A stretch of 64,000 nt of DNA, from contig NZ_CAAAIM010000002.1 of NCBI RefSeq assembly GCF_900639985.1, positions 248,001 to 312,000 on the forward strand, in the 5' to 3' direction. The notes under the pieces are model-generated. The model was not told the DNA's origin, did no database searches, and was given only the letters and a program-made list of their open reading frames with translations. Both the position numbers and the translations under genes were made by a program. Shown in pieces: positions 18,849-29,424 of this stretch. Source of the stretch: Legionella rowbothamii. Lineage in GTDB: Bacteria; Pseudomonadota; Gammaproteobacteria; Legionellales; Legionellaceae. Numbering within the stretch: the first letter of the stretch is position 1; the number at the start of each line of letters is the position of its first letter.

Positions 18849-19862
18849 TTATACCTCAAATAACTTATGCGGCAAGCTCTCGATGCGCCCAGCTTGGGTA
18901 ACCACAACATAATTTAATTTACGCTGTAATTCACTAATCGTATCTGCTCCAGCATAAGTCAAGCCAGATCTTAAACCACCTACAATGTCACCAATAATGA
19001 CATCGGCATTTTCTTTGTAGGGTACTTCAGTGGCAACGCCCTCTGCTGTTTTCCACTCGTGCATTTGTCCTAAGAAGTTTTCTTGGGCCTCTTTGGATGC
19101 CATGCCACGGTAACGTTTTACTTTGGTGCCATCTTCTTTTTCGATGACTTGGCCTGGAGTAGGGGAGGTACCCGCTAACATGCCACCAATCATGACAAAA
19201 TCAGCACCAAACGCTAGAGCTTTAACGATATCACCAGAAGTTTTAATACCCCCGTCAGCAACAATTGAGCGGTCTGAACGCGAACAATCTTGAATACAGG
19301 TAAGCATGGGCACACCAAAACCGGTTTTAATACGCGTACTACAAACCGAACCACCGCCAATACCGGCCTTAATAATGTCTGCACCGCAGGATGCTAAATA
19401 GTCCGCACCAGCATAGGTGGCGACGTTTCCAGCCATAATGCAGCGATCTTGGAGTATTTGTCTTAAGCTTTTCAGCGTCTTACCTACATATTTTGCATGG
19501 GCATGCGCAACATCCACACAGAAATAATCAGCACCCGCGTCACGCAATGCTTCGGCTCGTTCCAATTCAGCCGCAGTACAGCCAATGGAAACAAAAACCT
19601 TTCCAGTGCATTTTTGGAATTCTTTAATGTTGTCTTCCACACTCATAAAGCGGTGGAGCGCACCCATTGCCCCCTTGGCGGACATAAAATTAGCCATATT
19701 ACTTTCAGTAATGGTGTCCATGTTGGAGCTGATTACTGGAAGTTCTAAGCTAAGCTTGGCTAAGCGGTCGGTGCTGGTGGTGTCCACCACGCGCCTGGAC
19801 TCGTGGTGGTTATAAGAAGGAACAAGTAGAACATCATCGAAAGTGATGGCTTGATCAGTCAT
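18849..19862 (-). CDS. guaC: GMP reductase
   Basis: Reduces GMP to IMP with NADPH in purine salvage. The 337-residue IMPDH/GMPR barrel has no CBS domains. It starts with [13 protein letters not shown] and carries the catalytic cysteine loop [11 protein letters not shown] and the phosphate-binding VADGGIK and GGMLAG motifs. The absence of CBS domains and the loop sequence favour GMP reductase over IMP dehydrogenase. It follows the phoH-like gene by 23 bases on the same strand and is probably co-transcribed with it. Confidence 0.93.
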   Translation of the reverse strand: MTDQAITFDDVLLVPSYNHHESRRVVDTTSTDRLAKLSLELPVISSNMDTITESNMANFMSAKGAMGALHRFMSVEDNIKEFQKCTGKVFVSIGCTAAELERAEALRDAGADYFCVDVAHAHAKYVGKTLKSLRQILQDRCIMAGNVATYAGADYLASCGADIIKAGIGGGSVCSTRIKTGFGVPMLTCIQDCSRSDRSIVADGGIKTSGDIVKALAFGADFVMIGGMLAGTSPTPGQVIEKEDGTKVKRYRGMASKEAQENFLGQMHEWKTAEGVATEVPYKENADVIIGDIVGGLRSGLTYAGADTISELQRKLNYVVVTQAGRIESLPHKLFEV

Positions 19863-19885
19863 GATACATCCTCGTAAAACGTATA

Positions 19886-21292
19886 CTATAAATGCTCTGC
19901 GGCATAAAATGCAAGTCTTGAACGTTCTCCTCGAGTTAAACTCATATGTGCACTATGTTCCCAATGTTTAAAGCGGTCTACTGCAAAGGTTAGACCGGAG
20001 GTGGTTTCACTTAAATAGGGCGTATCAATTTGCTTAATATCGCCTAGGCAAATGATTTTGGTTCCAGGTCCCGCACGAGTAACTAGCGTTTTAATTTGTT
20101 TGGAAGTTAGATTTTGCGCTTCATCAATGATGAGGTAACGATTCAAGAATGTTCGTCCGCGCATGAAATTGAGAGAGCGTATTTTAATTTTACTTTGTAA
20201 TAAATCCTGCGTCGCCCCACGTCCAAAACTGCCACCTACTTGCGAACTATGCAGCACTTCCAAGTTATCCATTAATGCGCCCATCCAGGGAGTCATCTTT
20301 TCTTCCTCGGTTCCGGGTAGGAAGCCGATGTCTTCGCCCACAGGAATGGTGACTCGCGTCATGAGGATTTCACTGTAGCGATTTTGATCTAAAACCTGGG
20401 TCAGACCTGCGGCAATGGTTAATAAGGTTTTTCCAGTACCCGCAGGACCTTGCAAGGTAACAAAATCAATATCGGGATCCAGCAACAAGTTCAGCGTAAA
20501 GTTTTGTTCTCTATTTTTGGCATTAATTCCCCAGACAGAATGTTTAGCCTGGGTGTAATCGCGAACTAATTGAATAATCGCTTGATCTTTATCCAACTTT
20601 TTTACTATAGCCTGGAATTGGTTGTCTTCCGTGCTAAGGCAGTCATTAGGATTCCATTGACTAATCAATGGGCCCGCTACTTTATAAAAGGTTTTGCCGC
20701 TTTCTTGCCAGGAGCCCATGTCTTTTGCATGGGTATCCCAGAAATCATTGTCTAAAATGTGTAAGCCTCGATGTAATAAATTAACATCATGAAGCACTTG
20801 GTCATTGTAATAGTCTTCAGCTGGAATACCCAAGATTCCGGCTTTAATACGTAAGTTAATATCCTTAGAGACAATAATTACTTGTTTGCTGCCACTGTAT
20901 TTTTTTTGCAATCCTAATGCAGTTGCCAAAATGGTATTATCTACTTTATGGCCGGGTAGGGTAGTTGGAACCACCATGTCAAACTCATCTGTTTGGAAAT
21001 AGAGTTTACCACTGCTGGATTTCTTGTCAGAATTAATGTAGCTAGGAATGGGTAAGCCGGAGACAATTTGGGCATGTGAAGCATTACTCATCAGCTCAAC
21101 CAACATGCGGTTTGTTTGCCTTACGTTACGTGCGACTTCAGAGGTACCGGTTTTATGACTGTCTAATTCTTCTAGAACAACCATGGGTAAATAAATATCA
21201 TGTTCTTCAAAATGATAAATGGCGGTTGGATCGTGCATTAAAATGTTAGTATCAAGTACAAACAGTTTTTTTTGTATGTTGCTAGTATCCAT
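19886..21292 (-). CDS. PIN domain-PhoH family ATPase
   Basis: The N-terminal PIN nuclease-like domain (FVLDTNILMHDPTAIYHF at about 11-28, with acidic residues through ~120) is fused to a C-terminal PhoH P-loop domain (Walker A GPAGTGKTLL, Walker B YLIIDEAQN, GDIKQID). This matches the PhoH2/YlaK type, reported in other bacteria to be an RNA helicase/RNase; the cellular role is not certain here. 468 residues is normal for the fused form. It is upstream of guaC. Confidence 0.92.
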   Translation of the reverse strand: MDTSNIQKKLFVLDTNILMHDPTAIYHFEEHDIYLPMVVLEELDSHKTGTSEVARNVRQTNRMLVELMSNASHAQIVSGLPIPSYINSDKKSSSGKLYFQTDEFDMVVPTTLPGHKVDNTILATALGLQKKYSGSKQVIIVSKDINLRIKAGILGIPAEDYYNDQVLHDVNLLHRGLHILDNDFWDTHAKDMGSWQESGKTFYKVAGPLISQWNPNDCLSTEDNQFQAIVKKLDKDQAIIQLVRDYTQAKHSVWGINAKNREQNFTLNLLLDPDIDFVTLQGPAGTGKTLLTIAAGLTQVLDQNRYSEILMTRVTIPVGEDIGFLPGTEEEKMTPWMGALMDNLEVLHSSQVGGSFGRGATQDLLQSKIKIRSLNFMRGRTFLNRYLIIDEAQNLTSKQIKTLVTRAGPGTKIICLGDIKQIDTPYLSETTSGLTFAVDRFKHWEHSAHMSLTRGERSRLAFYAAEHL

Positions 21293-21472
21293 GATTCACC
21301 TCAGTTATCAAACAAAACTGTTTTTTATAACAGCACTACAGCATAATAACAAAATTTCTTTTGTCTTAACTCTAATTGTGCTGAGGCTAAGTACTTGAGT
21401 CAAGAACAATATTTTTATTTTTAAAGCCGTTTTATGCAGAAACTTAGTCTATACTGGGGATTCAGAAGGTGG

Positions 21473-21928
21473 CTATGGATTTAATGCGCGCAATACTTCA
21501 TCAACATGCCCTTTCACACTTACTTTACGCCATTCATGGGTTAATTTGCCTTCAGGATCAATGATAAAAGTACTACGTTCAATACCACGCACTTGTTTGC
21601 CATACATGGATTTCATCTTGATGACATCAAAGAGCTGGCATAATTGCTCATCTGTATCACTGATTAATTCAAAAGGAAAATTTTGTTTGGCTTTAAAGTT
21701 TTCATGAGATTTTATGCTGTCGCGAGAAATACCAAAGATTTGGGTATTTAAGGCTTGAAATTGGGGGTAGGCATCACGGAAGTCTTGGCCTTCTGTAGTG
21801 CAGCCTGGGGTCGAGTCTTTTGGATAAAAATAAAGGACAACGTATTGTCCTTTATAATCGTTGAGATGGGCCTGTAGGCCAGAGGTTGCACTAAATGCAA
21901 AATTTGCTACAGAATCACCTATATTCAT
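21473..21928 (-). CDS. bcp: Thioredoxin-dependent peroxiredoxin (Bcp/PrxQ)
   Basis: Reduces hydroperoxides. The peroxidatic cysteine is Cys43 in the motif STPGCTTEGQDF. E. coli Bcp has a resolving cysteine five residues later; here that position is Gln48. The only other nearby candidate is Cys97 (DEQLCQLF), so it may work as a 1-Cys enzyme or with a different disulfide. I start at 21928, where the ATG shares its A with the TAA stop of smpB (TAATG) and has a GGGAGAGAG ribosome binding site. 151 residues. Last gene of trhO-smpB-bcp. Confidence 0.92.
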   Translation of the reverse strand: MNIGDSVANFAFSATSGLQAHLNDYKGQYVVLYFYPKDSTPGCTTEGQDFRDAYPQFQALNTQIFGISRDSIKSHENFKAKQNFPFELISDTDEQLCQLFDVIKMKSMYGKQVRGIERSTFIIDPEGKLTHEWRKVSVKGHVDEVLRALNP

Positions 21929-22404
21929 TACTCTCTCCCTGTCTTTTTCATAATGCGCGAACGGTCTCGGTTCCACTCGCGGTCTTTGATAGTATCTCGT
22001 TTATCATGCTCTTTTTTACCTTTGGCCAAGGCAATTTTGAGTTTAATCTTATTCCTTTTCCAATACATCGATAAGGGGATAATCGTAAAACCTTGGCGTT
22101 CGACGCTGCCAATCAATGTATTCAATTCTTTTCTATTTAACAAAAGCTTGCGCGTACGTGTTGGGTCTGGAATTGAATGGGTTGAGGCTGTTAGCAAGGG
22201 TTGAATTTGAGCGCCGAGTAAAAAGGCTTCTCCATATTTGATAATCACATGAGCATCAGACAAATTAATTTTGCCCGCACGCAAGCTTTTGACCTCCCAA
22301 CCTTCAAGAGCAAGTCCTGCTTCGAACTGTTCTTGAATGAAATAATCAAAACCTGCTTTGCGATTCATTACAATCGTTGAATCGGGTTGTTTTTTACTGG
22401 TCAT
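21928..22404 (-). CDS. smpB: SsrA-binding protein SmpB
   Basis: Binds tmRNA and brings it to stalled ribosomes in trans-translation. The 158-residue protein has the OB-fold core ([23 protein letters not shown], shortened here; [17 protein letters not shown]) and the Lys/Arg-rich C-terminal tail ([17 protein letters not shown]). The partner tmRNA gene is at 54475-54873 and not adjacent, as is often the case. It lies 15 bases after trhO and overlaps bcp by one base. Confidence 0.97.
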   Translation of the reverse strand: MTSKKQPDSTIVMNRKAGFDYFIQEQFEAGLALEGWEVKSLRAGKINLSDAHVIIKYGEAFLLGAQIQPLLTASTHSIPDPTRTRKLLLNRKELNTLIGSVERQGFTIIPLSMYWKRNKIKLKIALAKGKKEHDKRDTIKDREWNRDRSRIMKKTGRE

Positions 22405-22419
22405 ATTTAAGGGCCCGTA

Positions 22420-23235
22420 CTATTCCTTATTTTTCTTGTATTCATATTTGTATTCCAATGGTAATTGAGGATAAACGCGTGCCAAATTCTCGTCAACTGC
22501 TATGCGATTATCGAATACGAAACATTGCCCTTCCCAAAGCGATTTTTCTTTGGGCATGGCTTCAATATAATGCAAAATCCCGTCTTGTAAATGGTAAACC
22601 TCAGGGAAACCTAAATCTTTTAAATAAGCGGTTGATTTTTCACAACGGATCCCGCCAGTACAGAACATGGCGATTTTCTTATCTTTTTTATCAAGTAAAT
22701 GCTGTTCTACATACTCTGGGAAATTTCTAAAATTTTCCGTATTGGGGTTAATGGCATTTTTGAAGGTGCCCAAGTCATATTCATAATCATTGCGTGTATC
22801 AATAAGAATGACTTCAGGATCTTGGATTAATTCATTCCACTCTTCTGGAGAAAGGTATGTGCCCACCGTTTTCAGCGGATCAACATTGTAGATGCCCATA
22901 GTAACAATCTCTTTGCGCAACTTTACTTTAGTCTTTTCAAAAGGATTTTCTTTATCAATGGTCTCTTTGAAGCGTAAATCGGTTAAACGTGCATCTTGAC
23001 GCATGCATTGATAAAACCGGTCCATATCTTCACGAAAACCACCAAAGCTGCCATTAACTCCTTCAGCGGCTAATATAATGGTTCCTTTAATGTGATGTGC
23101 GAGCATTTGCGCTAATAATGTCTCACGCAGTGATTCATAATCGCCGATAGGAACAAATTTATAAAATGAGGCGATAATTATTTCTTGCACTGGACTACCC
23201 GAGAGGTAACAAAAATAATCGTCGGAAACTAACAT
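22420..23235 (-). CDS. trhO: tRNA uridine-34 hydroxylase TrhO (rhodanese-like, YceA family)
   Basis: Forms 5-hydroxyuridine at the wobble position of tRNA. The N-terminal half is the YceA/ferredoxin-like domain ([27 protein letters not shown]). The C-terminal rhodanese domain has the active loop [11 protein letters not shown] around residue 180. The ATG at 23235 lacks a clear ribosome binding site. An in-frame GTG 15 codons later, just before the conserved [10 protein letters not shown], is a possible alternative start. First gene of the trhO-smpB-bcp group. Confidence 0.92.
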   Translation of the reverse strand: MLVSDDYFCYLSGSPVQEIIIASFYKFVPIGDYESLRETLLAQMLAHHIKGTIILAAEGVNGSFGGFREDMDRFYQCMRQDARLTDLRFKETIDKENPFEKTKVKLRKEIVTMGIYNVDPLKTVGTYLSPEEWNELIQDPEVILIDTRNDYEYDLGTFKNAINPNTENFRNFPEYVEQHLLDKKDKKIAMFCTGGIRCEKSTAYLKDLGFPEVYHLQDGILHYIEAMPKEKSLWEGQCFVFDNRIAVDENLARVYPQLPLEYKYEYKKNKE

Positions 23236-23388
23236 TTAATCACAATTTAATCAATAGGCATGAATAAAACACATACAGCAAACACCATTTTTCATGCTCT
23301 CCTCACGCGGAAATTTTATGAATTACTAATGAATTAACACAAAATATTTATTGTTTCACCGGAGCTAATTAAAAGTTGACCAAATGCG

Positions 23389-23418
23389 TTGACAAAAACT
23401 AACCAGAGATCATACTGT
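23389..23418 (+). promoter_or_regulatory. Possible sigma70 promoter for the plaC-like gene
   Basis: TTGACA at 23389-23394 and TACTGT at 23413-23418, spaced by 18 bases, about 115 bases before the start codon. The rest of the 299-base gap 23236-23534 shows nothing else I can support. Confidence 0.4.
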
Positions 23419-23534
23419 TATAGACAAAGGCAAATAACTTCTCAAATAAATTGGATGGTGGCATTGGTCATGCCACGGAGAAGTTATCAAGGGACGTCTG
23501 TATTCGTGGTGTACAGATTTTATAAGGAGATAAT

Positions 23535-24836
23535 ATGGTTAATTATGCCCGCGTTTTTCGTTGGTTTTTCGCACTAATATTGTGCATTCCCCTCGTTAGT
23601 TTTGCTGCCGCCAAGCCTGTAAAGTCTATAGTGCTTTTTGGTGATAGCATGTCGGATATAGGCAACACCACTCACTTACTTAAAAGTCTACGCCAGGAAG
23701 ATGATCCTGCCTTCCTAGTTGCACCATTTAAAATTTTCGTTCTAAACAAAATGGTTGAGTTTGCAGACGAATACTATGTCCCGCAAATGGTTTTAGAGTC
23801 TGGTATGGCCGTAGTTACTGAGTTTTTTGACAAGGAACTAGCACCTTATATCGCTAATTTAGTTAGTAAAATTAGACTGGTGCCTATATTACCTGGTCAG
23901 CCTTATTGGAATTCCCGATTCTCTAACGGTAAAGTGTGGAATGAATATTTAGCGAAGATGATTTCCGTAAATCAAAATGACGAAGATGTTTATTTGAATC
24001 GATCTTTTGGGGGAAGCTGGGCTGTAACTTATGACTATCAATTAACGGTTTGGAACTTAATTCGTCATCCAATCGGCACGATTAAAAACTTGATTGTAGG
24101 CAAGCTAGTACCTCCAAGTCTTGGTCTGACTGTACAAGCCTATTTAATGGAACACCAAAAGCTTAGCGATGAAACTATATTCTTCCTTTTTTCTGGAAGT
24201 AATGATTACATTAACGTTTTATTCTTCGAAGATAATTACAACACGACGGTAATGAGCACTTATGTTGATAATGTTCTGTCTGGTTTAGGTTCTTCCGTGA
24301 ATAAATTAATGCAAGCTGGTGCACGTCGCTTTGTTATCATGGGCGTTCCACATATTGGGGATACGCCACGTATGGTGAAAACTACTGATCGCGAAGTGTT
24401 AAATGCTGCTGTTGATCAACACAATGAGCGCTTACGCACCCGTATTCAAGAATGGCAAAAACTGTATCCGGAAAGTGACTTCCTGTTTGTGGATATGAGT
24501 GAATACATGCAACGTGCGTTAAATGAGCCAGAAACTTATGGGTTTACCAACACAACTGATGCATGTATTGATGTGAAGTTGCCAATGTATCATGCATTCA
24601 ATAATTCACCTTTTGCTAATAACTTTGTTTTACGTTACGTACAAGTCCTGAAATATAGAGACAGCAGTTTTGCGGCTGGTGAAAAGAACTACACTGTGTG
24701 TGATAAACCGGAAAGCTATTTATTCTGGGATGAGATTCACCCAAGTACTCGTGCACATGCTTTTCTTGCCTTTGAAGTATGTAAGGAAATGAAGTATCAC
24801 GGTTATGGTGTAACTTGTAAAAACCCTCTTGATTAA
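23535..24836 (+). CDS. plaC: GDSL phospholipase/acyltransferase, PlaC-like
   Basis: A secreted GDSL hydrolase of 433 residues with a signal peptide ending at about SFAAA (residue 26). The catalytic triad reads Ser38 (FGDSMSD), Asp399 and His402 (DEIHPS). This is one residue off the Ser37/Asp398/His401 I recall for L. pneumophila PlaC, a glycerophospholipid:cholesterol acyltransferase that is secreted by the type II system. GANDY-like block III reads GSNDYIN. Two cysteines (DACIDV and VCDKP) flank a loop comparable to the PlaC disulfide loop that is cut for activation. AAGGAG ribosome binding site. A hairpin follows at 24852-24880. Confidence 0.93.
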   Translation: MVNYARVFRWFFALILCIPLVSFAAAKPVKSIVLFGDSMSDIGNTTHLLKSLRQEDDPAFLVAPFKIFVLNKMVEFADEYYVPQMVLESGMAVVTEFFDKELAPYIANLVSKIRLVPILPGQPYWNSRFSNGKVWNEYLAKMISVNQNDEDVYLNRSFGGSWAVTYDYQLTVWNLIRHPIGTIKNLIVGKLVPPSLGLTVQAYLMEHQKLSDETIFFLFSGSNDYINVLFFEDNYNTTVMSTYVDNVLSGLGSSVNKLMQAGARRFVIMGVPHIGDTPRMVKTTDREVLNAAVDQHNERLRTRIQEWQKLYPESDFLFVDMSEYMQRALNEPETYGFTNTTDACIDVKLPMYHAFNNSPFANNFVLRYVQVLKYRDSSFAAGEKNYTVCDKPESYLFWDEIHPSTRAHAFLAFEVCKEMKYHGYGVTCKNPLD

Positions 24837-24851
24837 TTGAGTTGGGTCGCT

Positions 24852-24880
24852 CAGGTTAGGGGAAAATGTACCTTAACCTG
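24852..24880 (+). terminator. Hairpin terminator after plaC
   Basis: CAGGTTAGGG and CCTTAACCTG form a 10-bp stem with one G-U pair and a 9-base loop, 16 bases after the stop. The remainder of the 300-base gap to glmS shows no gene and no recognised riboswitch or ribozyme. Confidence 0.65.
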
Positions 24881-25141
24881 GGTTATATGTTGCAATAGCT
24901 TTCAAAAACTTTGCTTTTTTGTGGATTAATTCTCATTCTGTTCTAAAATTACCCTTATGACATAAATAGGCTTAGTTCTTTTTGGAGATGTTTGTGGCAT
25001 AATTCTGGTCTTTTTTCTACTTATCCCCAAGATACTTTACAATGCTTGGTTTGGTGTAGACTGCTTTTCGCTTTAGGCGTAAAACACAATCGCGCGATAA
25101 AAATCTTTGGGAGTATTGAGTATTAACACGAGGAGCTGGTG

Positions 25142-26956
25142 ATGTGCGGAATTATGGGTGCTGTTTCTGAAAGGGATATCAGTAAGGTCTTGTTGGAAGG
25201 TTTGCGGCGTTTGGAATACCGTGGTTATGACTCGGCAGGAATCGCGGTAATTGATGATGATTCACATTTGAAGCGCGTCAGAATTCAAGGAAAGGTACAA
25301 AACTTGGCTGATGCCATGTTGGAAACCGCCGTTTCGGGGCATACGGGAATTGCGCATACACGATGGGCGACGCATGGCAAACCTTCGGAGCTGAATGCTC
25401 ATCCGCATTTATCGCATGGTGAAATCGCCCTTGTTCATAATGGTATTATTGAAAACCATGATCATTTACGTCAGGAATTAATCGCTAAAGGCTATGTGTT
25501 TACTTCTGAAACTGATACTGAAGTTGCAGCGCATTTAGTTCATTATTACTATCTTAAATCTGAAAATTTATTAGAAGCAGTACAAACTGCGGCCGCTGAA
25601 ATGCATGGCGCTTTTGCTTTAGGAGTAATCCACCAGCACCGCCCCTTTGAGTTAGTTGCTGTGCGTAAGGGTAGCCCTTTAGTTATTGGCTTAGGTATTG
25701 GCGAGAATTTTATTGCCTCAGATGGTTTGGCATTAAAATCTTTTGCTCAATCGGTCTTATATCTCGAAGAAGGTGATAGTGCTTTTATTACTGCTAAGAA
25801 AGTGACCATTTACAATGCATCTAGAGCCCCAGTAGAACGCCCAACTCATCTGTTAAGCAATGATGCAGAAATCGCGACTAAAGGGCAATATCGCCATTTC
25901 ATGCTCAAAGAAATTTTTGAGCAGTCCAAAGTGTTAACCGATACTGTTGAAGGGCGAGTGAATAGCCTTGAGGTACTCCGATCCAGCTTTGGAGAACGTG
26001 CTTCTCATGTATTTCCTTTAGTAAAACAAATCCATATCGTTGCTTGTGGAACCAGTTATCATGCAGGCTTGGTTGCTAAATATTGGCTGGAGTCCTTAGC
26101 CGGCTTACCAACGCAAGTTGAAATTGCTAGTGAATACCGTTATCGCGATGTGGTTGTCCCTAGGGATACACTATTTATTACCGTATCTCAGTCAGGGGAA
26201 ACCGCAGATACCCTCGCAGCCTTGACTAAGGCAAAATCCTTAAATTATCTTGCTAGTCTGGCCATTTGTAATGTGGCAACCAGTACTTTAGTGCGAGAAG
26301 CCGATTGTGTCTTTTTAACTCGGGCTGGCCTTGAGATTGGGGTTGCGTCTACCAAAGCGTTTACTACCCAATTAGCGGCATTTTTGATGCTGTCAGCCGC
26401 TCTTTGCCATGATCAGCGAGCAGAAGAAGTACTTGCGCAGTTGCAAGAATTGCCACGATGCTGTGAGCAGGTATTGCAAATGAATGATGAAATTGAAGGG
26501 TTAGCGGCCTTGTTTGTTAATAAAGCCCATACTCTATTTTTAGGACGTGGTGTGCAATATCCTGTCGCCTTGGAAGGTGCGCTAAAACTCAAAGAAATTT
26601 CATACATTCATGCCGAAGCCTATCCTTCTGGAGAATTAAAGCATGGTCCTTTAGCTTTGGTTGATGAAAACATGCCCGTTATTGCGGTGGCACCTAATGA
26701 TGAGCTTTTAGATAAGCTGAAATCTAATTTACATGAGGTGAGCGCGCGGGGTGGTCAGTTGTTTGTTTTTGTAGATGGAGCGCATACTTGGAAGGCAAAT
26801 GGAGCACGTTTAATTAAGGTTTCTCCTTGTGGTTCTTGGATTGCACCTATAGTGTACACAATTCCGTTGCAGTTATTAGCTTATCATGTTGCTGTTGCCA
26901 AAGGTACGGATGTGGATCAACCACGTAACCTTGCCAAATCGGTAACTGTTGAGTAA
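25142..26956 (+). CDS. glmS: Glutamine:fructose-6-phosphate aminotransferase GlmS
   Basis: Makes glucosamine-6-phosphate from fructose-6-phosphate and glutamine, the first committed step to UDP-GlcNAc. The class II glutaminase domain starts MCGIMGAVS, where Cys2 becomes the N-terminal nucleophile. Two SIS sugar-isomerase domains follow (CGTSYHAG, SQSGETADT, and the C-terminal DQPRNLAKSVTVE). The ATG at 25142 with AGGAG six bases upstream is correct, because the GTG three bases earlier would block the catalytic cysteine. 604 residues, close to the E. coli length. Confidence 0.97.
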   Translation: MCGIMGAVSERDISKVLLEGLRRLEYRGYDSAGIAVIDDDSHLKRVRIQGKVQNLADAMLETAVSGHTGIAHTRWATHGKPSELNAHPHLSHGEIALVHNGIIENHDHLRQELIAKGYVFTSETDTEVAAHLVHYYYLKSENLLEAVQTAAAEMHGAFALGVIHQHRPFELVAVRKGSPLVIGLGIGENFIASDGLALKSFAQSVLYLEEGDSAFITAKKVTIYNASRAPVERPTHLLSNDAEIATKGQYRHFMLKEIFEQSKVLTDTVEGRVNSLEVLRSSFGERASHVFPLVKQIHIVACGTSYHAGLVAKYWLESLAGLPTQVEIASEYRYRDVVVPRDTLFITVSQSGETADTLAALTKAKSLNYLASLAICNVATSTLVREADCVFLTRAGLEIGVASTKAFTTQLAAFLMLSAALCHDQRAEEVLAQLQELPRCCEQVLQMNDEIEGLAALFVNKAHTLFLGRGVQYPVALEGALKLKEISYIHAEAYPSGELKHGPLALVDENMPVIAVAPNDELLDKLKSNLHEVSARGGQLFVFVDGAHTWKANGARLIKVSPCGSWIAPIVYTIPLQLLAYHVAVAKGTDVDQPRNLAKSVTVE

Positions 26957-26994
26957 TAATGTCGCGAATTTTTATCATGTATTCGGGGATGTAA

Positions 26995-29340
26995 ATGATT
27001 CAAGAGATGTTGACGTCAGCGTCAATTATTGCGCAAGAACTTAAGATTAAAGTTGCGCAGGCTGAAACAGCGATTCGTTTGCTGGATGAGGGAGCAACAG
27101 TACCTTTTATTGCACGTTATCGGAAAGAGGCTACTGAAGGATTGGACGATTCGCAATTGCGTTTTCTTGCTGAACGTTTACTGTATTTGCGTGAATTGGA
27201 TGAACGTCGTGAAGTGGTCTTGCAGTCCATTCGTGAACAAGAAAAATTAACTCCAGAGTTGGAGAAAAGTATTCTTGCTGCAGACACTAAAACTCGTCTT
27301 GAAGATTTATATCTGCCTTATAGACCGAAACGCCGCACTAAAGCGCAAATCGCCGTGGAGGCTGGTTTACAACCTTTAGCGGATGCATTATGGAATGATC
27401 CTTCTTTGGATCCTGAAACACATGCGGCGCAGTTTATTAATGTTGAGCTTGGCATCGATGATTCTAAGGCTGCTCTTGAAGGTGCGCGCCACATATTAAT
27501 GGAGCATTTTGCCGAGGACGCGGATTTAATTAATGAGTTACGCGAATACTTATGGCAGCATGCTGTTGTGAAGTCCGTAGGTAGCTCAAAGAAAAAAGAA
27601 ACTGTGAATAAATTTGCAGATTACTTTGAATACCAAGAACCCATTAAGAAAATCCCTTCTCATCGTGCTTTGGCTTTATTCCGTGGCCGTCGAGAAAGTG
27701 TATTACAAGTTAGCCTGACGTTGCCGGAGACGGATGTGGCTTATGGTGAAACTAAAGTTGCCACTCACTTTAAGATCACCGATCAACAAAGAGCCGCGGA
27801 TCCGTGGTTATTAGAAACCGTTCGTTTAACATGGAAAGTGAAGTTATTCACCAAACTTGAGTTGGAATTATTAACTCGTTTACGTGAAATGGCCGATGAA
27901 GAAGCCATCAAAGTATTTTCTAGAAACTTGCGTGATTTACTTCTTGCTGCTCCTGCCGGTCCGCAAATCACCATTGGCCTTGATCCGGGAATCAGAACTG
28001 GGGTTAAAGTAGTTGTGGTTAACGCGACTGGAAAGCTTTTAGACTTTTCTGTTATTTATCCATTTGCCCCACAAAACGAATGGCATCAATCAATTACTGA
28101 TCTAGCTAAGCTTGCTGCCAAGCATCAAGTAAATTTAATTAGTATTGGTAATGGAACTGGTTCTCGCGAAACAGAACGTTTAGTTGCTGATTTAATGAAA
28201 ATGTATCCAGACTTAAAACTGACCAAAATCGTAGTCAGTGAGGCTGGAGCTTCTGTTTATTCCGCTTCAGAAGTTGCGGCAAAAGAATTCCCCGATTTGG
28301 ATGTTACGTTGCGTGGGGCAGTTTCTATTGCTCGCCGTTTACAAGATCCTTTGGCGGAATTAGTAAAAATTGAAGCGAAGTCTATTGGGGTTGGCCAGTA
28401 TCAACATGATGTAAACCAAGCCCGTTTGGCGCGCACCCTCGAAGGGGTTGTTGAGGATTGTGTGAACGCAGTTGGTGTGGATGTTAATACTGCTTCTGCA
28501 GCTCTGTTATCGCATATCTCTGGCTTAAACGAGACTTTAGCGAAGAATATTGTTCAATATCGAGATGAGCATGGTGCCTTTAGTAACCGCATGCAATTGA
28601 AGAATGTTAGTCGTATGGGGGAAAAGGCATTTCAACAAGCAGCCGGATTCTTACGTATTATGAATGGCGATAATCCTTTGGATGCATCTTGTGTTCACCC
28701 AGAAGCTTATCCTTTAGTCGAAAAAATTATTGCGGATAAAAAGGTCGCGATTTTAGAGATTATTGGCAATAAAGATGCCTTAAACAGTGTGAATGCGGCA
28801 CAATTCGTTGATGAGCAATATGGTTTACCAACAATTCGAGACGTTTTGCGCGAATTGGAAAAACCAGGCCGGGATCCTCGACCCGAATTTAAAACAGCAC
28901 AATTTAAAGAAGGTGTTGAAGATATTGCGCATTTACATGAAGGAATGATTCTGGAAGGTGTGGTAAGTAATGTTACTAATTTTGGTGCGTTTGTTGATAT
29001 TGGGGTTCATCAAGATGGCTTGGTCCATATTTCCGCGATGACCAATAAATTTATTACGGATCCACGCACCGTAGTTAAGGCCGGGGATATCGTTACGGTC
29101 AAAGTGGTCGAAGTGGACAAAGAGCGCAAGCGTATTGGTTTAAGCATGCGTTTGGAAGAAGAATCTACTGCGCCTGTTGTTAAGAAAAAGGCCAAGACCC
29201 CTGAGACGAAGAAACAAGCCGAGGGAGCTAGAGCAGAACATCGTAGGAAGCCTGAAATGGCTAAAAAGGCTGAGCCTGTTAAAAAGACGGTGTTTAACAC
29301 TGCTATGGCGGATGCATTAGCTAAGTTAAAGCGTAATTAA
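26995..29340 (+). CDS. tex: Transcription accessory protein Tex
   Basis: An RNA-binding protein of 781 residues. Tex domains are visible in order: the N-terminal helical region, a YqgF/RNase H-like domain ([14 protein letters not shown] around residue 328), a helix-hairpin-helix pair ([17 protein letters not shown] and [17 protein letters not shown]), and an S1 domain ([21 protein letters not shown], shortened here, around 650-720). A Lys-rich tail ends the protein. Tex affects transcription and RNA turnover in other bacteria. It follows glmS by 38 bases and may be co-transcribed. A strong hairpin follows. Confidence 0.96.
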   Translation: MIQEMLTSASIIAQELKIKVAQAETAIRLLDEGATVPFIARYRKEATEGLDDSQLRFLAERLLYLRELDERREVVLQSIREQEKLTPELEKSILAADTKTRLEDLYLPYRPKRRTKAQIAVEAGLQPLADALWNDPSLDPETHAAQFINVELGIDDSKAALEGARHILMEHFAEDADLINELREYLWQHAVVKSVGSSKKKETVNKFADYFEYQEPIKKIPSHRALALFRGRRESVLQVSLTLPETDVAYGETKVATHFKITDQQRAADPWLLETVRLTWKVKLFTKLELELLTRLREMADEEAIKVFSRNLRDLLLAAPAGPQITIGLDPGIRTGVKVVVVNATGKLLDFSVIYPFAPQNEWHQSITDLAKLAAKHQVNLISIGNGTGSRETERLVADLMKMYPDLKLTKIVVSEAGASVYSASEVAAKEFPDLDVTLRGAVSIARRLQDPLAELVKIEAKSIGVGQYQHDVNQARLARTLEGVVEDCVNAVGVDVNTASAALLSHISGLNETLAKNIVQYRDEHGAFSNRMQLKNVSRMGEKAFQQAAGFLRIMNGDNPLDASCVHPEAYPLVEKIIADKKVAILEIIGNKDALNSVNAAQFVDEQYGLPTIRDVLRELEKPGRDPRPEFKTAQFKEGVEDIAHLHEGMILEGVVSNVTNFGAFVDIGVHQDGLVHISAMTNKFITDPRTVVKAGDIVTVKVVEVDKERKRIGLSMRLEEESTAPVVKKKAKTPETKKQAEGARAEHRRKPEMAKKAEPVKKTVFNTAMADALAKLKRN

Positions 29341-29347
29341 AACCAGA

Positions 29348-29386
29348 ACATAAACCCATATGAGCGCAGCTAATATGGGTTTATGT
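29348..29386 (+). terminator. Hairpin terminator of tex
   Basis: Perfect 13-bp stem (ACATAAACCCATA and its complement) with a 13-base loop, directly after the tex stop. The downstream bases CAACCCGACCTACA resemble half of the GTAGGtyGGG palindrome family. Confidence 0.7.
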
Positions 29387-29424
29387 GTCAACCCGACCTA
29401 CATAACTAATAGTGGTGGAACCTA

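Noticed and set aside
18849..19862. IMP dehydrogenase instead of GMP reductase
   Set aside because: The protein is only 337 residues and has no CBS domains. The catalytic loop fits GMP reductase better.
23389..23577. 62-codon frame upstream of and overlapping plaC
   Set aside because: It lies over the probable promoter, and its start has no ribosome binding site, while plaC has a strong one.
24837..25138. glmS ribozyme or riboswitch before glmS
   Set aside because: No ribozyme-like core was recognised, and glmS ribozymes are known mainly from Firmicutes. Only a plaC terminator hairpin is clear.
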